A stretch of DNA of 64,000 bases from Alistipes sp. (GTDB lineage Bacteria > Bacteroidota > Bacteroidia > Bacteroidales > Rikenellaceae), in contig JAFYQI010000008.1 in the NCBI GenBank assembly GCA_017547175.1, positions 62,001 through 126,000 on the forward strand, given 5' to 3'. The position numbers were made by a program, and so were the translations under genes. Every line of letters begins with the position of its first letter. The first letter of the stretch is position 1. Below the pieces are notes generated by a model that saw only the letters and a list, made by a program, of their open reading frames with translations, was not told the origin of the DNA and did no database searches. Below are positions 17,378 to 29,705 of this stretch, piece after piece.

Positions 17378-19960
17378 ATGAAAAAGATACTACTAACCCT
17401 TAGTGCCCTGCTTGTGGGGCTGACCCTCTCGGCGCAAACACTCCCCTACCAGGATTCGTCGCTCTCGTTCGAGGAGCGTGCCCAAGACCTGGTTAGCCGC
17501 ATGAGCCTCGAGGAGAAGATCGCGCAGATGCAGAACGGAGCCGCCCCGATCGACCGTCTCGGCATCCCCTTCTACGATTGGTGGAGCGAGGCCCTGCACG
17601 GCATTGCCCGCGCCGGTCTGGCTACGGTCTTCCCGCAGACGATCGGTATGGCCGCTTCGTTCGACGATGCATTGATCGAAAGCGTATTTACGGCCACCTC
17701 GGATGAGGCGCGTGCTAAGTATGTCGATTTTGTCAAGAAGGGGTCGCGCAAGCGCTACCAAGGCCTCTCGGTTTGGACCCCTAACATCAACATCTTCCGC
17801 GACCCGCGCTGGGGCCGTGGTCAAGAGACCTACGGTGAGGATCCTTACCTGACGACCCAGATGGGTCTGGCCGTGGTACGTGGTCTGCAGGGAGATCCGA
17901 ATGCGAAGTTCAACAAGCTACACGCCTGCGCCAAGCACTACGCCGTGCACTCGGGTCCGGAGTGGAATCGCCACTCGTTCGATGCGAAGAACATCTCGAA
18001 GCGCGACCTGCGAGAGACCTACCTGCCCGCCTTCGAGGCGCTGGTGCGCAAGGGTGGCGTCAAGGAGGTGATGGGTGCCTACAACCGTTTCGAGGGTGAG
18101 CCCTGCAACGCCAGCACCTACCTCCTGGAGGAGATCCTGCGTAAAGAGTGGGGCTATAAGGGTATCGTCGTATCGGACTGCGGCGCGATCCGCGACTTCT
18201 ACCGCAAGGGCGACCACGAGACCCATGCCGACGCAGCTGAGGCTTCGGCAGCAGCCGTCAAAGCGGGTTGCGACCTGGAGTGCGGTAGCAGTTTCGCCGC
18301 GTTGGGCGAGGCCGTAAAGCGTGGTTTGATCACCGAGGCGGAGATCGACCGTGCCGTGACGCGCCTGATGGTAGCCAAGTTTGAGATGGGTCTCTTCGAG
18401 GAGGTTGATCCCTACAACACACCCTATTCGGTCGTAGATTGCGCCGAGCACCGCGCCTTGGCCAAGAAGATCGCCCTCGAAACCTTTGTGTTGTTGCAGA
18501 ATCGAGATAACCTGCTCCCCCTCAACAAGCAGAAGAAGGTGGCCCTCGTGGGTCCGAATGCCCACAACGAGGTGATGCAGTGGGCCAACTACAACGGTAC
18601 GCCCTCCTACACGATCACCCTCAAAGAGGGTCTGGAGGCGATGCTGCCCGCCACGCAGTTCATCTACGAGCCGCTCTGCGGCCACACGGATGTCTCGACC
18701 TTCCGCAGCCTGATCGACCAGTGCTCGGCAGAGGGCCGTTCGGGCTTCAAAGCCTCGTATTGGAACAACCTCGACTTTGCGGGTACGCCCGTAGCCTACG
18801 ATCAGATCGACCGTCCGTTTAACTTCAGCACGGCCGGCGACATCGTCTTTGCACCGGGTGTGGAGCTGGTGGGCATTTCGGCTCGCTACGAGTCGTGCTT
18901 TGCTCCCAAGAAGGGCGGTCGTGCCGTCTTCCGTCTGGGTACGAACGAGACGGTACGCATCTATGTCAATGAGCAGCTGCTGGCCGACAAGACCAACGTC
19001 AAGAACGAGGCTTCGGTCTGCGAGTTTAGCTACGAGGCAGGCAAAGAGTACCAGGTCCGCATCGAGTATGCCGGCTACCGTCGTCGTGGCGATGCATGGC
19101 TCAAGCTCGACATGACGGAGGCCGTTCCGCAGGATATTCCCGCCTTCCTCGAGCGCATCAAGGATGTCGAGGTGGTGATCTTTGCCGGTGGTATCTCGCC
19201 CCACCTCGAGGGTGAGGAGATGGCCGTATCGGCTCCGGGATTCCGTGGTGGTGACCGCGAGAGCATCGAGCTTCCGGCTATTCAGCGTGAAACGATTGCC
19301 GCCCTGAAAAAGGCCGGCAAGAAGGTGGTTCTGGTCAACTTCTCGGGTTCGGCAATGGCCCTGGTTCCCGAGTCGGAGCACTGCGACGCCATTCTGCAGG
19401 CTTGGTATCCGGGTCAGGAGGGTGGCTCGGCACTCGCAGAGGTGATCTATGGCGAAGCAAGCCCCTCGGGTAAGCTCCCCATCACCTTCTACCGCAACGT
19501 CGAGCAGCTGCCCGACTTCCAGGACTACAACATGCAGGGCAAGACCTACCGCTACTTCGAGGGTGATCCCCTCTTCCGCTTTGGTCATGGTCTGAGCTAT
19601 ACGGAGTTCGCCTATGGCGCACTCGACACCAATCGCAAGGCCTTCAAAGTAGGCAAGTCGATCCAAATCAGCGTTCCCGTTTCGAACATCGGCTCGCGCG
19701 AGGGTACGGAGATCGTGCAGCTCTACATCGACCGTCCGTCGGATAGCGAGGGCCCGATTCAGACCCTGCGTGCTTACCGCCGTGTGACACTCGAAGCCGG
19801 CGCATCGGAGCAGGTTGTATTCGAACTGACGGCCGATGATTTCGCCTGGTTCAACCCCGCCACGGAGCGTATGGAGCCGATGAAGGGGCTCTACGAGGTA
19901 CGCGTGGGCGGCTCGTCCGATCCCGAAAAACAGCGTACGCTGACGGTAGAAATTCGCTAA
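17378..19960 (+). CDS. Glycoside hydrolase family 3 beta-glycosidase with PA14 insert
   Basis: 860 aa with signal peptide (MKKILLTLSALLVGLTLSAQ), so periplasmic or surface exposed. The N-terminal TIM barrel has the GH3 KHYAVHSGPE motif and the nucleophile Asp267 in VVSDCGAI. A PA14-like carbohydrate-binding insert lies about residues 445-585 (SYWNNLDFAGTP... VRIEYAGYRRRGDAWLKL). The C-terminal alpha/beta sandwich and fibronectin-like domain (GLSYTEFAYG, VQLYIDRP) complete a full-length enzyme. Activity is probably beta-glucosidase or beta-xylosidase on plant or mucin oligosaccharides. It follows the aminotransferase by 12 bases, an odd metabolic pairing. Confidence 0.9.
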   Translation: MKKILLTLSALLVGLTLSAQTLPYQDSSLSFEERAQDLVSRMSLEEKIAQMQNGAAPIDRLGIPFYDWWSEALHGIARAGLATVFPQTIGMAASFDDALIESVFTATSDEARAKYVDFVKKGSRKRYQGLSVWTPNINIFRDPRWGRGQETYGEDPYLTTQMGLAVVRGLQGDPNAKFNKLHACAKHYAVHSGPEWNRHSFDAKNISKRDLRETYLPAFEALVRKGGVKEVMGAYNRFEGEPCNASTYLLEEILRKEWGYKGIVVSDCGAIRDFYRKGDHETHADAAEASAAAVKAGCDLECGSSFAALGEAVKRGLITEAEIDRAVTRLMVAKFEMGLFEEVDPYNTPYSVVDCAEHRALAKKIALETFVLLQNRDNLLPLNKQKKVALVGPNAHNEVMQWANYNGTPSYTITLKEGLEAMLPATQFIYEPLCGHTDVSTFRSLIDQCSAEGRSGFKASYWNNLDFAGTPVAYDQIDRPFNFSTAGDIVFAPGVELVGISARYESCFAPKKGGRAVFRLGTNETVRIYVNEQLLADKTNVKNEASVCEFSYEAGKEYQVRIEYAGYRRRGDAWLKLDMTEAVPQDIPAFLERIKDVEVVIFAGGISPHLEGEEMAVSAPGFRGGDRESIELPAIQRETIAALKKAGKKVVLVNFSGSAMALVPESEHCDAILQAWYPGQEGGSALAEVIYGEASPSGKLPITFYRNVEQLPDFQDYNMQGKTYRYFEGDPLFRFGHGLSYTEFAYGALDTNRKAFKVGKSIQISVPVSNIGSREGTEIVQLYIDRPSDSEGPIQTLRAYRRVTLEAGASEQVVFELTADDFAWFNPATERMEPMKGLYEVRVGGSSDPEKQRTLTVEIR

Positions 19961-20017
19961 AAAGTTGTATCTTCGCGGCGCATGCGCCTCCCAACAAGGT
20001 CGTGCGCCGCAAGTTTT

Positions 20018-20092
20018 GGCCCTATAGTTCAAGGGATAGAACGAGGGTTTCCTAAACCCTAAATTCGCGTTCGAGTCGCGGTGGGGCTACCA
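20018..20092 (+). tRNA. tRNA-Arg (CCT), CCA encoded
   Basis: Acceptor GGCCCTA/TGGGGCT, anticodon stem AGGGT/ACCCT with loop TTCCTAA (anticodon CCT), T loop GTTCGAGTC, discriminator A at 20089, then a genomic CCA (20090-20092). None of the other tRNAs in this window encodes CCA. A TATCTTCG box at 19968-19975 may be its promoter. Confidence 0.92.
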
Positions 20093-20094
20093 AG

Positions 20095-20121
20095 CGAGGA
20101 GTCGCAACCTCCTCTTGTTTG
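20095..20121 (+). terminator. tRNA-Arg terminator
   Basis: GAGGAG and CTCCTC pair around TCGCAAC, followed by a short TTGTTT tract. No tail element like those of Pro and Ser tRNAs is present here. Confidence 0.6.
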
Positions 20122-20165
20122 CTACACAATCATACATTTGCCTCTTTTTTGCAACACACACAGTT

Positions 20166-21371
20166 ATGGAATCATTACGCGAACTTTTCAAAATAGGTAA
20201 CGGCCCCTCGTCAAGCCATACGATGGGTCCGAAGAAGGCTGCCGAGCAGTTTTCGGCTCGTTGCCCCGAGGTAGATCAATACCGTGTTACGCTCTACGGC
20301 TCATTAGCCGCCACAGGTAAAGGTCACCTCACCGACCAGGCCATTCTGTCGGTCTTGGAGGCCATAGCACCCACCGAGATCGTCTGGAAGGCCGATGTTG
20401 TGCTCTCCTTCCATCCCAACGGCATGCTGTTCGAAGGGTTGAAGGGTGGTGAAGTCATCGATTCGTGGCAGATATTCAGCGTGGGTGGCGGTGCTTTGGC
20501 CAACGAGGAGACCAAAGAGACGCCCAAGCGCCACATCTACCCCTTCACCACCATCGAGGATATCAAAGCTTACTGCATGCGCGAAGGCAAGACCTATTGG
20601 GAGTTTGTCGAAGATTGCGAGGGCAAGGATATTTGGACCTTCCTTGATAATGTCTGGACGGTCATGTGTGATACGATTCAGCGCGGTCTGAACAACGACG
20701 GCGTGCTGCCCGGTGGTTTGAAGGTGGCCCGTAAGGCGAGTACCTACTACGTGAAGGCGCAGAGCTACACCGGCTCACTCGCTTCGCGAGCCTTGATCTA
20801 CGCCTACGCGCTGGCCGTTGCTGAAGAGAACGCCTCGGGCGGTCAGGTGGTAACAGCCCCCACCTGTGGCTCGTGTGGTGTCATTCCCGCCGCCATCTAC
20901 CACCTCGCCACCTCGCGCAGCTTCACGCGCATCCGCATCCTCCGTGCCCTGGCTACGGCAGGCCTGTTTGGCAATGTCGTGAAGACCAACTCCTCGATCT
21001 CGGGTGCCGAGGTAGGTTGCCAGGGTGAGATTGGTGTAGCGTGTGCCATGGCAGCCGCTGCTGCCTGCCAACTCTTTGGTGGCACCCCCTCGCAGATTGA
21101 GTATGCTGCCGAGATGGGGCTGGAGCACCATTTGGGTCTCACCTGCGACCCCGTATGCGGTTTGGTACAGGTGCCCTGCATCGAGCGTAACGCCATTGCA
21201 GCCGCCCGTGCCCTCGATGCCAACACCTACGCCACCCTCTCGGATGGCCGGCACCTGGTGACCTTCGACAAGGTGGTACGTGTGATGAAGGAAACAGGCC
21301 GTGACCTACCGAGCCTCTACCGCGAAACCTCGGAGGGTGGTCTGGCAAAACGTTACTACGACCAGTGTTAG
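20166..21371 (+). CDS. L-serine ammonia-lyase, single-chain, iron-sulfur type
   Basis: 401 aa from ATG 20166. It deaminates L-serine to pyruvate and ammonia in the cytoplasm. The N-terminal beta domain begins with the typical IGNGPSSSHTMGPKKAA. The alpha domain contains the [4Fe-4S] ligands' region: APTCGSCGVIP, GAEVGCQGEIG and the CDPVCGLVQVPC stretch. Both domains are fused in one chain as in SdaA/SdaB-type enzymes. The open frame extends upstream to 20115, but that adds an unsupported tail running from the tRNA-Arg terminator, and the family N-terminus fits 20166. TACATTTG (20133-20140) is a likely -7 box. Confidence 0.93.
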   Translation: MESLRELFKIGNGPSSSHTMGPKKAAEQFSARCPEVDQYRVTLYGSLAATGKGHLTDQAILSVLEAIAPTEIVWKADVVLSFHPNGMLFEGLKGGEVIDSWQIFSVGGGALANEETKETPKRHIYPFTTIEDIKAYCMREGKTYWEFVEDCEGKDIWTFLDNVWTVMCDTIQRGLNNDGVLPGGLKVARKASTYYVKAQSYTGSLASRALIYAYALAVAEENASGGQVVTAPTCGSCGVIPAAIYHLATSRSFTRIRILRALATAGLFGNVVKTNSSISGAEVGCQGEIGVACAMAAAAACQLFGGTPSQIEYAAEMGLEHHLGLTCDPVCGLVQVPCIERNAIAAARALDANTYATLSDGRHLVTFDKVVRVMKETGRDLPSLYRETSEGGLAKRYYDQC

Positions 21372-21389
21372 CATTGCAAGTCGAAACTA

Positions 21390-21425
21390 AAAAAAAGCCG
21401 TTTCCGAAATGGAAACGGCTTTTTC
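21390..21425. terminator. Bidirectional terminator of the serine dehydratase gene and rpoC
   Basis: AGCCGTTTCC (21396-21405) pairs with GGAAACGGCT (21411-21420), with A and T runs outside. It serves the convergent plus-strand dehydratase gene and minus-strand rpoC. Confidence 0.9.
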
Positions 21426-21442
21426 ATTATAGAGCGATTGGC

Positions 21443-24400
21443 TTACTGTGCCTGCTGAATAGCCTCCAGATCGGCCTTGACACCAACCGAAAGGCTCTCG
21501 TACTCGCGCAGACCCGTACCACCGGGGATCAGGTGACCGCAGATTACGTTCTCCTTCAGGTTTACCAGCGGGTCAACCTTGGCCTGGATAGCAGCCTCGT
21601 TGAGCACCTTGGTCGTCTCCTGGAACGAAGCGGCCGAGATGAAGCTCGAGGTCTGGAGTGCGGCGCGGGTAATACCCTGCAGCACCTGCGTCGAGGTTGC
21701 GGGAACGATGTCGCGAACAGTCACCGTGCGCAGGTCACGACGCTTCAGGCTCGAGTTCTCGTCACGCAGCTTGCGCAGCGAAACGATCTGGCCCGGCTGC
21801 ATCGTCGTCGAATCACCGGCATCGGTTACTACAGCCTTGTCGTAAAGCTCGTCGTTTACATCCATAAACTCCCACTTATCGACAATCTGGTCCTCGAAGA
21901 AGCGGGTATCACCCGGATCCTCGATCTTCACCTTCGACATCATCTGGCGAACAATCACCTCAAAGTGCTTGTCGTTGATCTTCACACCCTGCATACGGTA
22001 TACCTCCTGTACCTCGTTTACGATGTACTCCTGGATACGCGTAGGACCAAGGATGTTCAGGATATCGGTCGGCGTGATAGCACCATCTGAGAGGGCCGAA
22101 CCGGCCTTCACGTAGTCGTTCTCCTGTACAACAATCTGACGCGACAGGGGTACCAGGTAGCGCTTCACATTGCCCTGCTTCGAGGTGATAATGATCTCAC
22201 GATTACCACGCTTGATCTTACCGAACGTAACCTCACCGTCGATCTCAGATACGATAGCGGGGTTCGACGGGTTACGAGCCTCGAAGAGCTCCGTAACACG
22301 CGGCAGACCTCCGGTAATATCACCACCCGACTTACCAACGGCACGCGGGATCTTGATCAGGACATCGCCTGCCTTGATCTTCTGCTTATCCTTCACAACA
22401 ACGTGTGCGTTCACAGGCAAGTTGATCTGCTTAACCTCCTCGTCCTGCTTGTTCAGCACCTTGATCACGGGGTTCTTCGTCTTATCCTTCGACTCGATAA
22501 CCACCTTCTCCGACAGACCCGTCTGCTCGTCACGCTCCTCGCGATAGGTTACACCCTCGATCACGCTTTCGTAAGCAACCTTACCGTCGTGCTCCGAGAT
22601 GATGACTGCGTTGTAGGGATCCCACTCGCAGATCATATCGCCCTTCTTCACCTCTGCACCATCCTGCATATAGAGGATAGCACCATAGGGAAGTGCGTGC
22701 GTATAGAGAACGATCTCGGTCTTCGGATCCACGATGCGGAACTCCGACTGGCGCGAGATAACCAGGTCAATCGGCTCACCTGCGTTGTTCTTGCTCTTAA
22801 TCGTGCGCAACTCGTCGATCTCGAGGCGGCCCTCGTACTTCGAAACCACGTTGGTCTCAACAGACGTACCACCGGCCACACCACCGACGTGGAACGTACG
22901 CAGCGTAAGCTGGGTACCCGGCTCACCAATCGACTGAGCAGCGATTACACCGACAACCTCACCCTTCTGGACCATGCGGGCCGTCGAGAGGTTGCGACCA
23001 TAACACTTGGCGCAGACACCGTGGCGAGCCTCGCAGGTCAGTACCGAACGAATCTCAACCGACTCGAGCGGCGACTTGTCGATTGCCTCGGCAATAGCCT
23101 CGGTAATCTCCTGACCGGCCTCGCAGATGATCTCGCCCGTCAGCGGGTGGATCACATCGTTCAAGGCCGTACGACCCAGAATTCGATCGTAGAGCGTCTG
23201 TACCACGTCATCGTTACGCTTGATGGCCGTAGCCGTCAGACCGCGCAACGTACCGCAATCCTCCTCGTTGATGATTACGTCCTGTGCCACATCCACCAGA
23301 CGACGCGTCAGGTAACCGGCATCGGCCGTCTTCAAGGCGGTATCAGCAAGACCCTTACGGGCACCGTGGGTCGAGATAAAGTACTCGAGCACCGACAGAC
23401 CCTCCTTAAAGTTCGAGAGAATCGGGTTCTCAATAACCTGCTGACCACCCTCAACACCCGACTTCTGCGGCTTGGCCATAAGACCACGCATACCGCTGAG
23501 CTGACGAATCTGCTCCTTCGAACCACGAGCACCCGAATCGAGCATCATGTATACGGGGTTGAAACCATCCTCGTCCTTGATCAGGGTGTCGATTACCACC
23601 TTCGTCAACTTCGTGTTGATGTTCGTCCACACGTCGATGATCTGGTTGTAACGCTCGTTGTTCGTGATAAGACCCATGTTATAGTCATCCATGATGGCAT
23701 CTGCACGCTCGTAACCCTCCTGAACGAGTGCCTCCTTCTCCTTCGGGATAATGACGGCATCGAGGTTAAACGACAGACCACCCTGGAAGGCCATCTGATA
23801 ACCCATGTTCTTGATATCATCGAGGAACGCGGCTACCTTATCGGCACCGGCCTTCTTCATCACCAGCGAAATAATGTCACGCAACGAACGCTTCGTCAGC
23901 ACCTCGTTGATGTAACCTACCTCCTGGGGAACCTTCTGGTTGAAGAGGATACGACCCACGGTCGTCTCCTTGAGCACCTGTACGCGGTTGCCCTCCTCGT
24001 CGAGATCCTCGACCAAGCACTTCACCAAGGCGTGGAGGTCGGCACGACCCTCGTTGTAGGCGATGATCGCCTCCTCGGGACCGTAGAACATAAGACCCTC
24101 ACCCTTCACACCCTTACGGGGCTTGGTGATGTAGTAAAGACCGAGTACCATATCCTGCGAAGGCACCGTAATAGGAGCACCGTTCGCGGGATTCAATACG
24201 TTGTGCGAACCAAGCATCAGCAGCTGAGCCTCCAAGATGGCGGCATTGCCCAGCGGGAGGTGCACTGCCATCTGGTCACCGTCGAAGTCGGCGTTGAATG
24301 CCGTACATGCCAGCGGGTGCAGCTGCATTGCCTTACCCTCGATGAGCTTCGGCTGGAAGGCCTGGATACCCAGACGGTGCAGCGTCGGAGCACGGTTCAT

Positions 24401-25702
24401 CAGCACGGGGTGACCCTTGATCACATTCTCCAGAATACCCCAAATTACGGGATCCTTGCGGTCGATGATCTTCTTGGCCGACTTCACCGTCTTCACAATA
24501 CCGCGCTCGATGAGCTTGCGGATGATGAACGGCTTGTAGAGCTCGGCAGCCATATCCTTCGGAATACCCATCTCGTGCATCTTCAGCTCGGGGCCTACGA
24601 CGATTACCGAACGGGCCGAATAGTCGACACGCTTACCCAACAGGTTCTGACGGAAGCGACCCTGCTTACCCTTGAGCGAGTCCGAAAGCGACTTGAGCGG
24701 ACGGTTCGACTCGTTCTTCACGGCATTGCTCTTACGCGAGTTGTCCAACAGCGAATCGACAGCCTCCTGCAACATACGCTTCTCGTTGCGCAGAATTACA
24801 TCCGGAGCCTTGATCTCGATCAGACGCTTCAGACGGTTGTTGCGGATGATCACACGACGATACAGATCGTTCAGATCCGACGTTGCGAAACGACCACCGT
24901 CCAGCGGAACGAGCGGGCGCAATTCGGGCGGAATCACCGGAATCACGTTCAGTACCATCCACTCGGGCTTGTTCACCTCGCGCGAAGCACGGAACATCTC
25001 CACAACATTGAGCTGCTTGAGCGCCTCGGTCTTACGCTGCTGCGAGGTCTCGCGCGAAGCGCGATCACGCAACTGGTACGACATCGTGTCGAGGTCTACC
25101 TGCTGCAAAAGCGTCAGCACAGCCTCAGCACCCATCTGGGCGATGAACTTGTCGGGATCCTCATCGGGAAGCTGTTGGTTGCCCTTCGGCAAGTTCTCGA
25201 CTACATCGAAATACTCCTTCTCCGAAAGGGTAGCCAGACGCTCGATACCCTGCTCCTGAGCAGCACCAGCCTGAACAACCACATAGCGCTCGTAATAGAT
25301 GATCGACTCCAGCTTCTTCGACGGAATACCCAACAGGTAACCGATCTTCGAGGGGAGCGACTTGAAATACCAAATGTGTACTACCGGCACAACGAGCGAG
25401 ATGTGACCCATGCGCTCACGACGCACCTTCTTCTCGGTCACCTCCACGCCGCATCGGTCGCAGACGATACCCTTATAGCGAATACGCTTATACTTACCGC
25501 AATGGCACTCGTAGTCCTTCACGGGGCCGAAAATACGCTCGCAGAACAGACCGTCGCGCTCGGGCTTGTAGGTACGGTAGTTGATGGTCTCCGGCTTCAA
25601 TACCTCACCGCTCGACTGGGCCAGAATCTCTTCGGGCGAAGCCAGACCGATCGAAATCGTATTGTAACCGTGATTCGATTTATTGTCTTTGGTAAATGAC
25701 AT
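21443..25702 (-). CDS. rpoC: DNA-directed RNA polymerase subunit beta'
   Basis: 1419 aa, full length. It forms with RpoB the catalytic centre of RNA polymerase. Visible are the N-terminal zinc ribbon cysteines ([23 protein letters not shown]), the Mg-chelating NADFDGDQM, bridge-helix and trigger-loop regions ([13 protein letters not shown]), and a second zinc site ([16 protein letters not shown]). It starts 36 bases after the rpoB stop and is the last gene of the cluster, ending at a strong terminator. The start is supported by [10 protein letters not shown] leading into the conserved [11 protein letters not shown]. Confidence 0.98.
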   Translation of the reverse strand: MSFTKDNKSNHGYNTISIGLASPEEILAQSSGEVLKPETINYRTYKPERDGLFCERIFGPVKDYECHCGKYKRIRYKGIVCDRCGVEVTEKKVRRERMGHISLVVPVVHIWYFKSLPSKIGYLLGIPSKKLESIIYYERYVVVQAGAAQEQGIERLATLSEKEYFDVVENLPKGNQQLPDEDPDKFIAQMGAEAVLTLLQQVDLDTMSYQLRDRASRETSQQRKTEALKQLNVVEMFRASREVNKPEWMVLNVIPVIPPELRPLVPLDGGRFATSDLNDLYRRVIIRNNRLKRLIEIKAPDVILRNEKRMLQEAVDSLLDNSRKSNAVKNESNRPLKSLSDSLKGKQGRFRQNLLGKRVDYSARSVIVVGPELKMHEMGIPKDMAAELYKPFIIRKLIERGIVKTVKSAKKIIDRKDPVIWGILENVIKGHPVLMNRAPTLHRLGIQAFQPKLIEGKAMQLHPLACTAFNADFDGDQMAVHLPLGNAAILEAQLLMLGSHNVLNPANGAPITVPSQDMVLGLYYITKPRKGVKGEGLMFYGPEEAIIAYNEGRADLHALVKCLVEDLDEEGNRVQVLKETTVGRILFNQKVPQEVGYINEVLTKRSLRDIISLVMKKAGADKVAAFLDDIKNMGYQMAFQGGLSFNLDAVIIPKEKEALVQEGYERADAIMDDYNMGLITNNERYNQIIDVWTNINTKLTKVVIDTLIKDEDGFNPVYMMLDSGARGSKEQIRQLSGMRGLMAKPQKSGVEGGQQVIENPILSNFKEGLSVLEYFISTHGARKGLADTALKTADAGYLTRRLVDVAQDVIINEEDCGTLRGLTATAIKRNDDVVQTLYDRILGRTALNDVIHPLTGEIICEAGQEITEAIAEAIDKSPLESVEIRSVLTCEARHGVCAKCYGRNLSTARMVQKGEVVGVIAAQSIGEPGTQLTLRTFHVGGVAGGTSVETNVVSKYEGRLEIDELRTIKSKNNAGEPIDLVISRQSEFRIVDPKTEIVLYTHALPYGAILYMQDGAEVKKGDMICEWDPYNAVIISEHDGKVAYESVIEGVTYREERDEQTGLSEKVVIESKDKTKNPVIKVLNKQDEEVKQINLPVNAHVVVKDKQKIKAGDVLIKIPRAVGKSGGDITGGLPRVTELFEARNPSNPAIVSEIDGEVTFGKIKRGNREIIITSKQGNVKRYLVPLSRQIVVQENDYVKAGSALSDGAITPTDILNILGPTRIQEYIVNEVQEVYRMQGVKINDKHFEVIVRQMMSKVKIEDPGDTRFFEDQIVDKWEFMDVNDELYDKAVVTDAGDSTTMQPGQIVSLRKLRDENSSLKRRDLRTVTVRDIVPATSTQVLQGITRAALQTSSFISAASFQETTKVLNEAAIQAKVDPLVNLKENVICGHLIPGGTGLREYESLSVGVKADLEAIQQAQ

Positions 25703-25738
25703 ATCTCTTTTCAGTTTTTGCTGTTCAACGTATATACC

Positions 25739-28700
25739 TTACTCGAGTTTGACCGAAAGTGCCAGACCACGCAACTCGTGCAACAGCACGTTCATAGCCT
25801 CCGGAATACCCGGCTTGGGCAGATTCTCACCCTTAACGATTGCCTCGTAAGCCTTGGCACGACCCATCACGTCATCCGACTTGATGGTCAGGATCTCCTG
25901 CAGGATGTTGGCGGCACCGAAGCCCTCGAGTGCCCAAACCTCCATCTCACCAAAACGCTGACCACCAAACTGGGCCTTACCACCAAGCGGCTGCTGCGTA
26001 ATGAGCGAGTAGGGACCGATCGAACGTGCGTGCATCTTATCGTCGATCATGTGACCGAGCTTGAGCATGTAGATCACACCTACCGTAGCAGGCTGGTCGA
26101 ACATCTCACCCGTACCACCGTCGTAGAGATAGGTGCGACCGCTGTGCGGAATACCGGCCTCGGCAGTGTACTCGTTGATCTGATCGAGCGAAGCACCGTC
26201 GAAGATCGGCGTAGCGAACTTCATACCCAGCTCGCGACCGGCCCAACCAAGTACCGTCTCGTAGATCTGACCGAGGTTCATTCGCGAAGGCACACCCAGC
26301 GGGTTCAAGCAGATATCGACAATCGTACCATCCTCCAAGAAAGGCATATCCTCATCGCGCACGATCTTCGCAACGATACCCTTGTTACCGTGACGACCGG
26401 CCATCTTATCACCCACCTTCAGCTTGCGCTTCTTGGCGATGTAAACCTTGGCCATCTGGATCACACCCGTCTGCGGCAGCTCGTCACCATTCGTGAGGTT
26501 GTACTTCTCACGCTTGATAGCGGCATCAGCCTTCTTCCACTCGATAATATAGTTGTTGATCGTCTTCTCGATCAGCTCATCCACGTGTTCATCACCCGTC
26601 CACTTGCAGGGACCCAGGTTCAGATAGCCCGACATAACGCCCGTCTTCTCGTCCGTCATGCGCTTGCTGATCTCCTCCAGCATCTTCTGCGAGAACTTCG
26701 CACCGGCACCATAGAGCTCTACTCCGAAGTAGTCGTAGATACCCTTCGTCGTCTTACCCTGCAGCAACTGCCAAAGCTTCTCAACCAGACGCTTCGTCAG
26801 ATCGGCAATCTGCTGTGCAAAACGCTCGTCGAGCTTCTCGAGCAACGCCTTCTCGGCCGTCTTGCCCTTCTTCGACGAATCCTTATTGGCACGGCTGTAG
26901 AGCTTCGTGTCGATCACCACACCGTGCAACGAAGGCTGCGCCTTGAGCGAAGCATCCTTCACATCACCGGCCTTATCACCGAAGATGGCGCGGAGCAACT
27001 TCTCCTCAGGCGAGGGATCGCTCTCACCCTTCGGGGTGATCTTACCGATCATGATATCGCCCGGATTCACTACAGCACCAATGCGGATGATACCGTTGGC
27101 ATCGAGATCCTTCGTAGCATCCTCGCTCACGTTCGGAATATCCGACGTCAGCTCCTCGACACCACGCTTCGTATCGCGAACCTCCATGATGTACTCATCT
27201 ACGTGTACCGACGTGAAGAGGTCCTCACGCTGGATACGCTCCGAGATCACGATAGCATCCTCGAAGTTGTAACCCTTCCAGGGCATGAAGGCAACCTTCA
27301 GGTTGCGACCCAGAGCCAACTCACCCTTCTCGGTCGAGTAGCCCTCCGTCAGGATCTGACCCTTCGTCACCTTGTCACCCGTCAGCACGGTCGGCGTCAG
27401 CGTGATCGAGGTATTCTGGTTCGTACGACGGTAGCGGGGCAGCTCGTAGGTAGTGATCTCCGGATCAAACGAAGCGAGGATCTCATCCTCCGTGCGGTCA
27501 TACTTAATCTGAATCTTCGTAGCATCGGCGAAGGTTACCTCACCATCGCCCTCGGCTACAATCTGAATGCGGCTGTCGGATACCATATCCTTCTCCATGC
27601 CCGTACCAACGATCGGAGCTTCGGTCGTTACAAGGGGCACAGCCTGGCGCATCATGTTCGAACCCATCAACGCACGGTTAGCGTCATCGTGCTCCAAGAA
27701 GGGGATCAACGATGCAGCCACCGATGCAATCTGGTTCGGAGCCACGTCCATTAGGTCTACATTCTGAGCCGTTACTACGGGGAAGTCTGCACCCTCACGA
27801 GCCTTAATACGATCCGGCTGCAGGAAGTTACCCTCGTCATCAATCGGCATATTCGACTGAGCAACGATCTTACCCTCCTCCTCCTCGGCCGTATAGTAGC
27901 ATACGTGCGAGTTGTCCATGTCGATCTTACCATTCTCTACCGTGCGATAGGGAGTCTCGATGAAGCCCATCGGCGAGATCTTGGCATAGACGCAAAGCGA
28001 CGAGATCAGACCAATGTTGGGACCCTCAGGCGACTCGATCGGGCAAAGACGACCGTAGTGCGTGTAGTGTACGTCTCGCACCTCGAAACCGGCGCGATCA
28101 CGCGACAGACCACCGGGACCCAATGCCGACAGACGACGCTTGTGCGTAATCTCGGCCAGCGGGTTGATCTGGTCCATGAACTGCGAAAGCTGCGACGTAC
28201 CGAAGAACGAGTTGATCACCGACGAGAGCGTCTTGGCATTGATCAGCTCCACAGGCGTAAACACCTCGTTATCACGGACGTTCATGCGCTCGCGGATCGT
28301 TCGTGCCATACGCACGAAACCGATCGAGAACTGATTCGAGAGCTGCTCGCCCACCGTGCGCACACGACGGTTCGACAAGTGGTCGATATCGTCCACCTCG
28401 GCCTTCGAGTTGATCAGCTGAATCAGGTATTTGATAATGGCGATGATATCCTCGCGAGTCAGCGTGCGAACTGCCGGATCGATCTCCATGTTGAGCTTCT
28501 TGTTGATGCGGTAGCGACCCACATCACCCAGATCGTAACGCTTATCCGAGAAGAAGAGCTTCTCGATCACGTCTCGAGCCGTTGCCTCATCAGGCGGCTC
28601 CGAAGCACGCAGCTGTCTGTAGATATAGACCACAGCCTCCTTTTCAGAGTTGCAGGGGTCCTTCTGCAGGGTGTTGTAGATGATCGAGAAGTCGATGCCC

Positions 28701-29602
28701 GAAGCATTCTCCTTGTGCAGCAGAATCGTCTTCGTGCCGCTCTCGAGAATCTGATCGATGTGATCCTCCTCGAGTACAGTCTCACGATCAACGATTACGT
28801 TGTTACGCTCGATCGAAACCACCTCACCCGTATCCTCATCGACGAAGTCCTCGACCCACGTCGTCAGCACGCGTGCAGCGAGCTTGCGACCTACGGCCTT
28901 CTTCAGATTCGCCTTCGTTACCTTCACCTCGTCGGCCAGGTCGAAGATCTCCAAAATCTGCTGGTCGGCCTCATAGCCGATGGCGCGCAAGAGGGTCGTT
29001 ACGGGCAACTTCTTCTTACGGTCGATGTAAGCATACATCACGTTGTTGATATCCGTGGCAAACTCGATCCACGAACCCTTGAACGGGATGATACGTGCCG
29101 AATAGAGCTTCGTACCGTTCGTGTGCATGCTCTGGCCGAAGAATACACCCGGCGAGCGGTGCAGCTGCGAAACGATTACACGCTCGGCACCGTTGATAAC
29201 AAACGTACCACGCTCGGTCATGTAAGGGATCTGGCCGAAGTAAACATCCTGTACCTGGATGCCGAAATCTTCGTGCTCGTCATCCGTACAGTAGAGCTTC
29301 AGCTTCGCCTTGAGGGGTACGCTGTAGGTCAAGCCACGCTCCATACACTCCTCGATCGTGTAGCGGGGCGGGTCAATGTAATAGTCGATAAACTCCAGAA
29401 CGAAGTTGTTCCGAGTGTCCGTGATCGGGAAGTTCTCCTGGAAGACCTTGTACAGCCCCTCGTTTTTACGATTCTCGGCCGTAGTGTCCATCTGGAAGAA
29501 GTCACGGAACGATTTGAGCTGCACCTCCAGCAAATCGGGATAAGGAACCCGATTTTTCACCGTGGCGAAACTCTTTCGAATGTTGTTTTTAGATGTGGAC
29601 AT
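25739..29602 (-). CDS. rpoB: DNA-directed RNA polymerase subunit beta
   Basis: 1287 aa from the ATG at 29602. Upstream in-frame codons to 29638 add a non-conserved tail, while [28 protein letters not shown] matches Bacteroidetes RpoB. The rifampicin-pocket region [20 protein letters not shown] and [13 protein letters not shown] is wild-type in appearance (Q, D, H, R and S present). The C-terminal [21 protein letters not shown] is conserved. Upstream lies a 650-base leader with an attenuator-like hairpin and three repeated hairpins, suggesting regulation separate from rplL. Confidence 0.98.
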   Translation of the reverse strand: MSTSKNNIRKSFATVKNRVPYPDLLEVQLKSFRDFFQMDTTAENRKNEGLYKVFQENFPITDTRNNFVLEFIDYYIDPPRYTIEECMERGLTYSVPLKAKLKLYCTDDEHEDFGIQVQDVYFGQIPYMTERGTFVINGAERVIVSQLHRSPGVFFGQSMHTNGTKLYSARIIPFKGSWIEFATDINNVMYAYIDRKKKLPVTTLLRAIGYEADQQILEIFDLADEVKVTKANLKKAVGRKLAARVLTTWVEDFVDEDTGEVVSIERNNVIVDRETVLEEDHIDQILESGTKTILLHKENASGIDFSIIYNTLQKDPCNSEKEAVVYIYRQLRASEPPDEATARDVIEKLFFSDKRYDLGDVGRYRINKKLNMEIDPAVRTLTREDIIAIIKYLIQLINSKAEVDDIDHLSNRRVRTVGEQLSNQFSIGFVRMARTIRERMNVRDNEVFTPVELINAKTLSSVINSFFGTSQLSQFMDQINPLAEITHKRRLSALGPGGLSRDRAGFEVRDVHYTHYGRLCPIESPEGPNIGLISSLCVYAKISPMGFIETPYRTVENGKIDMDNSHVCYYTAEEEEGKIVAQSNMPIDDEGNFLQPDRIKAREGADFPVVTAQNVDLMDVAPNQIASVAASLIPFLEHDDANRALMGSNMMRQAVPLVTTEAPIVGTGMEKDMVSDSRIQIVAEGDGEVTFADATKIQIKYDRTEDEILASFDPEITTYELPRYRRTNQNTSITLTPTVLTGDKVTKGQILTEGYSTEKGELALGRNLKVAFMPWKGYNFEDAIVISERIQREDLFTSVHVDEYIMEVRDTKRGVEELTSDIPNVSEDATKDLDANGIIRIGAVVNPGDIMIGKITPKGESDPSPEEKLLRAIFGDKAGDVKDASLKAQPSLHGVVIDTKLYSRANKDSSKKGKTAEKALLEKLDERFAQQIADLTKRLVEKLWQLLQGKTTKGIYDYFGVELYGAGAKFSQKMLEEISKRMTDEKTGVMSGYLNLGPCKWTGDEHVDELIEKTINNYIIEWKKADAAIKREKYNLTNGDELPQTGVIQMAKVYIAKKRKLKVGDKMAGRHGNKGIVAKIVRDEDMPFLEDGTIVDICLNPLGVPSRMNLGQIYETVLGWAGRELGMKFATPIFDGASLDQINEYTAEAGIPHSGRTYLYDGGTGEMFDQPATVGVIYMLKLGHMIDDKMHARSIGPYSLITQQPLGGKAQFGGQRFGEMEVWALEGFGAANILQEILTIKSDDVMGRAKAYEAIVKGENLPKPGIPEAMNVLLHELRGLALSVKLE

Positions 29603-29705
29603 CGGTAATAAACCTGTTTTTGGTGGTCGAAAAACCATGCTCCGATGGTTGACGACCCATAATTTACCTGTTGGGGAAATGTTGTGAGCCTCTCCTTGCC
29701 GATCT

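Noticed and set aside
20090..20160. A fourth tail element after tRNA-Arg
   Set aside because: Only a small GAGGAG/CTCCTC hairpin is present; no outer stem, inner stem or GCACGA loop was found.
22403..25699. A 1098-codon open frame opposite rpoC, and similar long frames opposite rpoB
   Set aside because: Antisense shadows of highly codon-biased genes; no start context, no recognisable domains.
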